A stretch of 9,151 bases of DNA from an uncultured Actinomycetes bacterium (GTDB taxonomy: Bacteria; Actinomycetota; Actinomycetes; Nanopelagicales; Nanopelagicaceae). Below the pieces are notes generated by a model. The model ran no database searches. It was not told the origin of the DNA and saw only the letters and a program-made list of their open reading frames with translations. Position 1 is the stretch's first letter. The number at the start of each line of letters is the position of its first letter. Shown in pieces: positions 1 through 5,120 of this stretch. The DNA lies in NCBI GenBank assembly GCA_903953805.1, contig CAJBLC010000097.1, positions 1 through 9,151 of the forward strand. The letters are read 5' to 3'. The translations under genes and the position numbers were made by a program.

Positions 1-375
1 AGCCATACCGAGAATCTGCAAGGTTGATGGTTGATCACCTTGATAGATCCCGTATATCAAGGGAATGACAGCGCTCAAAGATGTAATGGGAGCCACTACG
101 CCCATCTTCCCGGTCGCCAAACCTGCGTAGTAACTAATCAATCCGATAAAGCCTGCTAAGCCAGCAATAAGACCCGAGATCGCATACCCAGAAAGTGCTA
201 GATCGGGTCGCCTAAATCCCGAGGTCAGAGCGAGCATCGACAATCCAACGATGAGGCCGAATACCTGGGAAGCGCCAGTAACGGCCATGGGATGGAACTT
301 CTTCGACAACTTTCCACCGAGAAAGTCAGCGGTCCCCCACATCAGACTTGAAAGAAGAGCGAGGCCAGCGAACAT
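1..375 (-). CDS. EamA/DMT-family membrane transporter, N-terminal part (runs off left edge)
   Basis: The minus strand is open from an ATG at 373-375 to the window edge, giving 125 residues without a stop. The protein starts MFAGLALLSSLMWGTADFLGG, which is typical of the first helix of EamA-type drug/metabolite transporters. About four hydrophobic segments follow, with short basic loops between them (for example LSKKFHP and FRRPD). The segment GKMGVVAPITSLSAVIPLIY matches the usual end of the first EamA repeat. Full members have about 280-300 residues and ten helices in two EamA repeats, so roughly the second half is missing here. It would sit in the cytoplasmic membrane and export or exchange a small metabolite. 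The substrate cannot be told from the sequence. It is divergent from the exonuclease gene, with only 38 bases between the start codons, and it has no Shine-Dalgarno. Family assignment is fairly sure; function is not. Confidence 0.8.
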   Translation of the reverse strand, partial: MFAGLALLSSLMWGTADFLGGKLSKKFHPMAVTGASQVFGLIVGLSMLALTSGFRRPDLALSGYAISGLIAGLAGFIGLISYYAGLATGKMGVVAPITSLSAVIPLIYGIYQGDQPSTLQILGMA

Positions 376-387
376 TGTTTAAGTATG
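376..387 (-). promoter_or_regulatory. Putative leaderless promoter of the transporter (-10 CATACT)
   Basis: Read on the minus strand, CATACT (382-387) keeps the important A2 and T6 of a -10 box. It is followed by exactly six bases (TAAACA) and then the ATG at 375, so transcription would start at or next to the start codon. A TTGACT lies farther upstream (409-414), but at 21 bases the spacing is too long for a good -35. No Shine-Dalgarno is present. The call rests mainly on the same spacing recurring at four other starts in the window. Confidence 0.4.
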
Positions 388-401
388 TCAGCAGGACGGA
401 C

Positions 402-413
402 TACTTTTAGTCA
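402..413 (+). promoter_or_regulatory. Putative leaderless promoter of the exonuclease gene (-10 TACTTT)
   Basis: TACTTT at 402-407 fits the actinobacterial TANNNT -10 pattern. Six bases follow (TAGTCA) and then the ATG at 414, so the predicted transcript begins at the start codon. A weak -35 (TTAAGT, 379-384) lies 17 bases upstream. There is no purine-rich Shine-Dalgarno. The promoter is interleaved with the divergent one for the transporter. Confidence 0.5.
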
Positions 414-1109
414 ATGAAACCACATCTCCGAGAACGGTCACTCGCTGAGTGCACCTTCGTGATCGTGGATCTCGAAACAACTGGTGGATCGCCTAAGAAT
501 GGTTGTGGCATCACTGAGATCGGCGCAGTAAAAGTTCGCGGCGGAGCAATTCTCGACTCGTTTGAGAGCTTTGTTAATCCTTTAACCCCAATCCCCGGAT
601 ACATCACCGAACTCACTGGAATAACGAATGCCATGGTTGCACGTGCGCCGATTATTGACGAAGCTCTTCCTGAATTTCTCGTCTTTGCCGGTGACCCAGA
701 AGAGAGCATCTTGGTTGCCCATAACTCACCATTCGATATGGGTTTTTTGATCTCCGCGGCTAATGACTGCGACATCGTCTGGCCAGATTATGAAGTCATC
801 GATACTGTGAAATTGGCTCGACGTTTATTGAGTCGGGATGAAGCACCTAACTGCAAACTCTCAACGCTGGCACAACTATTTGAGACAGAGGTTCAACCAA
901 CTCACCGAGCACTTGATGATGCGAAGACAACAGTCGATGTTTTACACGGGCTCTTCGAGCGAGCCGGATCTCTTGATGTCTTCACATTCGAAGGTCTCTT
1001 AGCGTTGATGAAGCGAAAGTCGGTCCGAGGGAAAACAGCTTCAGAATACGCAGTTCACTGGCAGATTAAAGAAGAATTTACGCAGTGGGAGTCACAACAA
1101 GAGTTTTAG
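414..1109 (+). CDS. DEDDh 3'-5' exonuclease, DNA polymerase III epsilon (DnaQ)-like
   Basis: This is a 231-residue cytoplasmic protein of the DnaQ-like exonuclease family. All three Exo motifs are visible: Exo I VDLETTGG with D19 and E21, Exo II HNSPFDMGFL with D108, and Exo III HRALDDA with H164 and D169. These give the DEDDh set for two-metal 3'-5' hydrolysis of single-stranded DNA or oligonucleotides. The catalytic domain covers about residues 13-180. The remaining ~50 residues carry no recognised domain. The M. tuberculosis gene in the same position (Rv2191) is, as I recall, much longer, with an added UvrC-like GIY-YIG part; that part is absent here. It may act in proofreading or repair; being outside a replication operon, it need not be the true replicative epsilon subunit. 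The stop overlaps the convergent trpD stop by four bases. The ATG start is supported by the -10 box six bases upstream. Confidence 0.88.
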   Translation: MKPHLRERSLAECTFVIVDLETTGGSPKNGCGITEIGAVKVRGGAILDSFESFVNPLTPIPGYITELTGITNAMVARAPIIDEALPEFLVFAGDPEESILVAHNSPFDMGFLISAANDCDIVWPDYEVIDTVKLARRLLSRDEAPNCKLSTLAQLFETEVQPTHRALDDAKTTVDVLHGLFERAGSLDVFTFEGLLALMKRKSVRGKTASEYAVHWQIKEEFTQWESQQEF

Positions 1110-2161
1110 ATCGAGCGATAAGAAACGATCTCGTGAGACATCTTCGCCCAGTTCTCTAAGACGGTAGTCGCCTTTCCGGAGTCAACCGCTTGAGCAGCTA
1201 GAACGAGTCCATTCGCAAACTGTTGTTCCACACTCAATGAGAAGTCAGCCTTAAAGGCAGCGATTCCAGCTGCGGCATTGAGAAGAACAGCATCACGCGG
1301 TGCGCCACGCTCCCCCGCAAAAATCCGACGACTTACCTGTGCGTTGTATTCGGCCTCTCCGCCAACTAATTCGCTGAGCGGCGAAGAATCAATATTGAGG
1401 TTGCGTGGATCGAACTTCTCTTCTCGAATTTTCCCATCATGGATTTGTAGGACTGTTGTTGTCGTTTCGAGCGAGATCTCATCGAGACCATCATCGCCCC
1501 GGAAGATGAAACCTTCACACCCTCTATCCATCAATACCTTCGCCATAACCGGCATCATCTTTGGGTTCGCCACCCCAAGCGCGATCGCCTTCGGTTGCGC
1601 TGGATTAGCTAATGGGCCAAGAACATTGAACATCGTCGGCACCGATATCTCTTTGCGAGCCGGTGCTGCAAACCGAAGTGCAGAGTGGAATTTTTGCGCG
1701 AAACAGAAACCGATGCCGAGTTTGTAGACGGTCTGTGCAACTTCAACACCATCAAGATCAATATTAACCCCGAGCGCTTGAAGACAATCCGCCGCCCCTG
1801 ATTTTGAGGTAGCGGCACGAGAACCATGTTTAACAGTTCGGGCACCCGCGGCAGTAATGATGATTGCCGCTGTTGTCGAAATATTGATTGTGTGTGCACC
1901 ATCTCCTCCGGTGCCGACAATATCGACCGAACGATCAGGGATAGAGATCGGTAAAGAGAATTTCAGCATCTCGGAGATAGCAGCTTCGATCTCAACCGGT
2001 GCTTCACCCTTTGCATACATCGCCAAGAGGAAATCTTTGAGATCTTCTTTCGGGGCACGATCAGAGAGAAGCTCGTGCATCGCCCATTGCATCTCTAAAG
2101 CAGTGAGGTTTTGCGAATTACGAAGTTGCGCGTTGAGGGTATTCCAAGAAAATGGTGACAT
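1106..2161 (-). CDS. trpD: Anthranilate phosphoribosyltransferase
   Basis: TrpD transfers the phosphoribosyl group of PRPP to anthranilate, the second committed step of tryptophan synthesis, in the cytoplasm. The 351-residue product has the family's usual length and order. An N-terminal helical domain (about 1-75) is followed by the PRPP loop GTGGDG at 83-88, NISTT at 93-97, KHGSR at 111-115, SKSGAAD at 119-125, the R-K-E plus FNVLGPLANP segment around 169-187, and the metal-binding DE pair at 226-227 (DDGLDE). One oddity is that the normally invariant KHGNR reads KHGSR, so Ser replaces an Asn that contacts anthranilate in known structures. The start lies 10 bases after the receiver-like gene on the same strand. 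There is no clear Shine-Dalgarno and no -10 box at the leaderless position, so it is probably cotranscribed. It is not next to other trp genes, but trpD beside ctaE is the arrangement in mycobacteria. Confidence 0.96.
   Translation of the reverse strand: MSPFSWNTLNAQLRNSQNLTALEMQWAMHELLSDRAPKEDLKDFLLAMYAKGEAPVEIEAAISEMLKFSLPISIPDRSVDIVGTGGDGAHTINISTTAAIIITAAGARTVKHGSRAATSKSGAADCLQALGVNIDLDGVEVAQTVYKLGIGFCFAQKFHSALRFAAPARKEISVPTMFNVLGPLANPAQPKAIALGVANPKMMPVMAKVLMDRGCEGFIFRGDDGLDEISLETTTTVLQIHDGKIREEKFDPRNLNIDSSPLSELVGGEAEYNAQVSRRIFAGERGAPRDAVLLNAAAGIAAFKADFSLSVEQQFANGLVLAAQAVDSGKATTVLENWAKMSHEIVSYRSI
1108..1131. repeat. Inverted repeat at the convergent exonuclease/trpD ends
   Basis: AGATCG (1108-1113) and CGATCT (1126-1131) form a perfect 6-bp dyad with a 12-base loop, beginning inside the overlapping stop codons. 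Neither strand has a T-tract after the stem, so it does not look like an intrinsic terminator. It lies within the last codons of trpD and may be chance. Confidence 0.3.
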
Positions 2162-2171
2162 CGAATATCAA

Positions 2172-2573
2172 TTACACGCGCGCAGGGAGGTGAGCTCTCA
2201 AAAGATCTGCAACCTTATGAGCGAGTGTGAATGGATCAATAGGATGCATGACAGAGGCATCTGCTTTCGACCATGATGCGAGCCAGGCATCTGCTGCCCG
2301 AGCTGTGATCACCATGGTTGGCGGGCATTGATAAATTTCATCTTTGAGCTGGCGGGCAATTCCCAAACCACCCTCCGGAGTGGACTCTCCGTCGAGAATA
2401 AAGAGATCGATCCGACCCTTCTCGTCGAGGTGCAGTCGGAGAGCATCCCCAGTGGCAAACTCGAGAGTTTTATGGGCGGGGATATCCGAGGCGACCTGGC
2501 TTCCGAGGGCTGAAACTATGGATTGGCGGACGGTGAGGTCATCTGAGTAGATCGCGATCACTGGCGTTCTCAT
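2172..2573 (-). CDS. Stand-alone receiver-like (CheY-fold) protein lacking the switch lysine
   Basis: This 133-residue cytoplasmic protein fits one response-regulator receiver domain and nothing else; there is no DNA-binding or enzymatic output domain. The start VIAIYSDDLTVRQSIVSAL supplies the acidic pair D11/D12, LFILDGE gives the candidate phospho-acceptor D61, and TMVITARA gives the switch Thr at T90. Where the conserved Lys-Pro should follow, the sequence reads MHPIDPF, so H110 replaces Lys. This suggests altered or absent phosphorylation signalling, though D61 remains. It is divergent from ctaE and upstream of trpD with a 10-base gap, so it is probably the first gene of a two-gene unit. 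No histidine kinase gene is in the window. The ATG is supported by TAGACT exactly six bases upstream. A regulatory or docking role near respiration is inference only. The receiver fold is likely; the job is unknown. Confidence 0.75.
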   Translation of the reverse strand: MRTPVIAIYSDDLTVRQSIVSALGSQVASDIPAHKTLEFATGDALRLHLDEKGRIDLFILDGESTPEGGLGIARQLKDEIYQCPPTMVITARAADAWLASWSKADASVMHPIDPFTLAHKVADLLRAHLPARV

Positions 2574-2608
2574 GGAAAAAGTCTAGCGAGAAGAGGCCAC
2601 TTTGTGAG
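2574..2608 (-). promoter_or_regulatory. Putative leaderless promoter of receiver gene and trpD (-10 TAGACT, -35 CTCACA)
   Basis: On the minus strand TAGACT (2580-2585) matches TANNNT and is followed by six bases (TTTTCC) and then the ATG at 2573. CTCACA (2603-2608) lies 17 bases upstream of it and matches four of six -35 positions. The -35 is next to or inside the CRP-like dyad, so a bound regulator would contact or block this promoter. Confidence 0.55.
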
Positions 2609-2624
2609 GGTGATCAGTCTCACC
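2609..2624. promoter_or_regulatory. Candidate CRP/GlxR-type operator (GGTGA-N6-TCACC)
   Basis: GGTGATCAGTCTCACC is a perfect 5-bp dyad with a 6-base spacer, the layout of CRP/FNR-family sites (TGTGA-N6-TCACA). Flanking CTTT (2600-2603) and AAAG (2626-2629) extend the symmetry with a 4-base offset on the left. A second, weaker match, TGTGA-N6-TCAGT, starts at 2603. The centre (2616.5) lies at -73.5 from the predicted ctaE transcript start and -43.5 from that of the receiver gene. Both are close to positions from which CRP proteins act. CRP/GlxR control of respiratory genes is known in some actinobacteria. Binding here is inference. Confidence 0.5.
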
Positions 2625-2677
2625 CAAAGCGAGGCGTTGCAGACGCACTCTTGGTCCGCAATTCTTCTCAAATCGGG

Positions 2678-2689
2678 AATAATCCTCCT
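2678..2689 (+). promoter_or_regulatory. Putative leaderless promoter of ctaE-qcrCAB (-10 AATAAT)
   Basis: AATAAT (2678-2683) matches five of six bases of TATAAT. Six bases follow (CCTCCT) and then the GTG at 2690, so the mRNA would begin at the start codon. No convincing -35 is found 16-19 bases upstream (2655-2660 is TCCGCA). This fits a promoter that depends on an activator, such as one bound at the dyad upstream. The site also decides the ctaE start. Confidence 0.55.
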
Positions 2690-3313
2690 GTGAGCACAAC
2701 CGCAACCCATAAAGCACCCGTCCGCCCTAACCTCGTGGCCGTCGGAACGATCGTCTGGCTCTCCAGTGAGTTGATGTTCTTCGCAGCACTCTTCGCCATG
2801 TACTTCACCACTCGTGCTGTTCAAGGTCCAAAGATCTGGGCTGAATCAACCGGTATGTTGAATGTGAAGTTCGCGGCAGTTAATACAACCGTTCTTGTTC
2901 TCTCCTCAGTCACCTGTCAGTTCGGCGTATTTGCGGCCGAGCGATTCCAGGCTCGTCGTACAGCATCCTTATGGCGCTTCTCTCGCTGGGGAATGCGTGA
3001 ATGGTTTGCACTCACCTTCTTAATGGGCGCCTTCTTTATCGGCGGACAGATATATGAGTATGCAAACCTGGTTCGTGATGGACTCTCATTTAGTTCACGT
3101 CCTTATGGATCGGTCTTCTATCTCACGACCGGTTTCCATGGACTTCACGTAACAGGCGGATTGATTGCCTTCCTCATCGTTATGGTCCGCGTCTTTAAGG
3201 CTCAAAAGTTTGGTCACTCACAAGCGACAACGGCAATCGTTGTCTCCTATTACTGGCACTTCGTCGATATCGTCTGGATCGCACTCTTCTCTGCGATCTA
3301 CCTCATTAAGTAG
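2690..3313 (+). CDS. ctaE: Cytochrome c oxidase subunit III (aa3-type)
   Basis: CtaE is the membrane subunit III of the aa3 oxidase and stabilises subunit I during oxygen reduction. With the GTG start the product has 207 residues, the usual size for actinobacterial CtaE (about 200). Five membrane segments are visible at about 15-38, 65-84, 105-125, 142-168 and 184-205, rather than the seven of mitochondrial-type proteins. Family signatures are TIVWLSSELMFFAALFA with E27, FHGLHVTGG at 149-157, and YYWHFVDIVWI at 187-197. A TTG 39 bases upstream (2651) would add 13 residues, but the GTG has a -10 box six bases before it and gives RPNLVAVGT the N-terminal length expected from mycobacterial CtaE. 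It leads the operon with qcrCAB, separated from ctaD and ctaF as in mycobacteria. The following gap to qcrC is 15 bases. Confidence 0.95.
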   Translation: MSTTATHKAPVRPNLVAVGTIVWLSSELMFFAALFAMYFTTRAVQGPKIWAESTGMLNVKFAAVNTTVLVLSSVTCQFGVFAAERFQARRTASLWRFSRWGMREWFALTFLMGAFFIGGQIYEYANLVRDGLSFSSRPYGSVFYLTTGFHGLHVTGGLIAFLIVMVRVFKAQKFGHSQATTAIVVSYYWHFVDIVWIALFSAIYLIK

Positions 3314-3328
3314 AGAGCTGAATTCGTT

Positions 3329-4120
3329 ATGCGCCTGAATAAATTCCGCCGCCAGAAGTTTGCCGGACCAGTGCTTGTTGTTGCGGCTCTCCTCACTATC
3401 GGGTCGGCATTCTCGATCGCATCTGCACTCCCAAGTGCGCAGAAGAGTGAAGTTTCCGCACAGAGCACCATGGTTGATGAAGGAAAGCAGATCTTCTTAA
3501 AGGGTTGCTCCTCATGCCATGGGCTTAACGCTGAAGGCGGAGCCATTGCACCGAGTCTCATTGGTGTTGGCGCTGCTGCAGTTGATTTCCAAGTAGGAAC
3601 TGGTCGCATGCCAATGGCTGATATGAGCCAACAAGCTATGCGCAAGAAGCCTATTTATGATGCTACAGAGACTGCTGCTCTTGCTGCCTACGTCGCTTCA
3701 TTGGCACCAGGTCCTGCTGCTGTAGATCCAGCGTCACTCACATGGGAACGTGATGGAAATGTTGCCCAAGGCGGCGAACTCTTCCGCACTAACTGCGCGA
3801 TGTGTCATAACTTTGCAGCTCAAGGTGGAGCACTCACCAATGGTAAGTACGCACCATCACTCATGGGCGTTGAACCACAGCACATCTACGAAGCGATGAT
3901 CACGGGCCCACAATCAATGCCAAAGTTTTCAGATAAGACCATCACCCCTGCGGAGAAGCTCTCCATCATTAAGTGGATCAAGACCGCACAGTCTGAACCT
4001 GCAATTGGTGGTGCATCACTTGGTCGTGTTGGTCCCGTGACTGAAGGCCTCTTGGTTTGGACTCTTGGACTTGGGTTACTTATTGGTGTAGCCGTATGGC
4101 TAGCAACGAAGGCGAGATAA
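3329..4120 (+). CDS. qcrC: Diheme cytochrome c subunit of the bc1 complex
   Basis: QcrC carries electrons from the Rieske protein towards the oxidase and replaces both cytochrome c1 and soluble cytochrome c in actinobacteria. The 263-residue protein starts with a basic stretch (RLNKFRRQK) and a hydrophobic segment at about 11-34, a signal peptide or anchor. Two cytochrome c domains follow. Heme motifs are CSSCH at 60-64 and CAMCH at 156-160; likely axial methionines are M94 or M96 (GRMPM) and M197 (QSMPKF). A C-terminal helix at about 239-259 anchors it, with KAR at the cytoplasmic end. The heme domains lie outside the membrane. The start is preceded by a weak AGAGAG. The next gene begins four bases after the stop. 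Length and domain order match the actinobacterial family. Confidence 0.97.
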   Translation: MRLNKFRRQKFAGPVLVVAALLTIGSAFSIASALPSAQKSEVSAQSTMVDEGKQIFLKGCSSCHGLNAEGGAIAPSLIGVGAAAVDFQVGTGRMPMADMSQQAMRKKPIYDATETAALAAYVASLAPGPAAVDPASLTWERDGNVAQGGELFRTNCAMCHNFAAQGGALTNGKYAPSLMGVEPQHIYEAMITGPQSMPKFSDKTITPAEKLSIIKWIKTAQSEPAIGGASLGRVGPVTEGLLVWTLGLGLLIGVAVWLATKAR

Positions 4121-4124
4121 ATAG

Positions 4125-5120
4125 ATGAGCAACGCGATCTCACGCTTTGAAGATCCAGGTCTTCCAGAACATCAACATCGCAAAAGTGATATCGATGCGA
4201 TTGCCGCTAACCGTGCAGAGCGACAAGTAGCGGTCCTCTTTCTTCTCTCTTCCGTCGGAACGATCGGAACCATCGCCTCCTATATCTTTATTGATTCGAA
4301 GAAATTTATCTATCTCCCAGTTCTCGGTGATACCAATGCCCAGCAGTTGGCTCTCGGTACTGGTCTCGCTGCTTCACTCTTCTTTATTGGAATCGCTGCG
4401 GTGCATTGGGCGAAGACACTCATGCCAGATGAAGAAGTTATTGCAGAACGTCATGAGTTCCGTTCCTCCGATGAAGATCGCAGTGACTTCGTCTCTACCG
4501 TCAAAGAGCGCGCCGGTGCCGCTGGGTTAGGCCGCCGTTCATTGATCAAGCGCTCCATGGGAGTTGCACTCGGTCTTATCGGCCTCTCTCCACTGGTATT
4601 ACTTCGAGATCTCGGTCCACTTCCAAAGAAGCAGCTCTCAACTACAAACTGGGCTTCAGGTGTCCGTCTCGTTACCGATCCAGGTGACCGCCCTATCAAG
4701 CCATCTGACCTTGAAGTCGGTGCAGTTGCTCAAGTTCTTCCTGAGCTCCCTGCTGGGACTGAGCGAAACCTCGAAAACATTGGAAAGGATGCTGTTCTCT
4801 TAATCCGCATCCGCCCAGAAGAGTTCAATCTCGACGCCGAGCGCCTCTCCTGGACCCACGATGGAATCATCGCCTTCTCAAAGATTTGTTCGCATATGGG
4901 TTGCGCAGTAGCACTCTACGAACAGCAGACAAAACACCTTCTCTGCCCATGCCATCAATCAACATTCGATGTCACACGAGCTGCAAAAGTAATCTTCGGA
5001 CCAGCTGCTCGCCCACTTCCTCAGTTGGCGTTGACGCTTGATGCCGATGGTTATCTCGTAGCAAAGCAAGGCTTTACTGAACCTGTCGGACCTAGCTTCT
5101 GGGAGCGTAATTCAGCATGA
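4125..5120 (+). CDS. qcrA: Rieske iron-sulfur subunit of the bc1 complex
   Basis: QcrA takes one electron from menaquinol at the Qo site and passes it to QcrC. The 331-residue protein has the actinobacterial form: three membrane segments (about 36-57, 75-95 and 145-161) instead of one, then a C-terminal Rieske domain facing outward. The [2Fe-2S] ligands are C255 and H257 in CSHMGC and C274 and H277 in CPCH; C260 and C276 can form the usual disulfide. GRRSLIKRSMG (R137/R138) just before the third helix is a twin-arginine motif. This fits the known dual Sec/Tat insertion of Streptomyces QcrA, in which the folded cluster domain is exported by Tat. The loop between helices two and three is rich in charged residues. 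The start is four bases after qcrC with a modest purine-rich stretch (GGCGAG), and the end overlaps qcrB by four bases (ATGA), suggesting translational coupling. Confidence 0.97.
   Translation: MSNAISRFEDPGLPEHQHRKSDIDAIAANRAERQVAVLFLLSSVGTIGTIASYIFIDSKKFIYLPVLGDTNAQQLALGTGLAASLFFIGIAAVHWAKTLMPDEEVIAERHEFRSSDEDRSDFVSTVKERAGAAGLGRRSLIKRSMGVALGLIGLSPLVLLRDLGPLPKKQLSTTNWASGVRLVTDPGDRPIKPSDLEVGAVAQVLPELPAGTERNLENIGKDAVLLIRIRPEEFNLDAERLSWTHDGIIAFSKICSHMGCAVALYEQQTKHLLCPCHQSTFDVTRAAKVIFGPAARPLPQLALTLDADGYLVAKQGFTEPVGPSFWERNSA

Noticed and set aside
1108..1131. Rho-independent terminator for exonuclease or trpD
   Set aside because: The stem is only 6 bp with a 12-base loop and there is no T-tract on either strand. 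Kept as an inverted repeat only.
2634..2646. GCGT-N5-ACGC dyad just right of the CRP-like site
   Set aside because: Four-base arms are too short to support a separate operator; I could not tie it to a known motif.
2651..2689. TTG start for ctaE adding 13 residues
   Set aside because: The extension crosses the AATAAT -10 box, has no ribosome site, and is not needed to match the N-terminal length expected for the family. The GTG at 2690 is at the recurrent 6-base spacing.
3298..3645. Antisense open frame over the start of qcrC, and similar ones at 1278-1727, 1857-2276 and 8668-8931
   Set aside because: They lie opposite strongly conserved genes, show no domain or ribosome site, and have the arginine/serine-rich composition of frame shadows.
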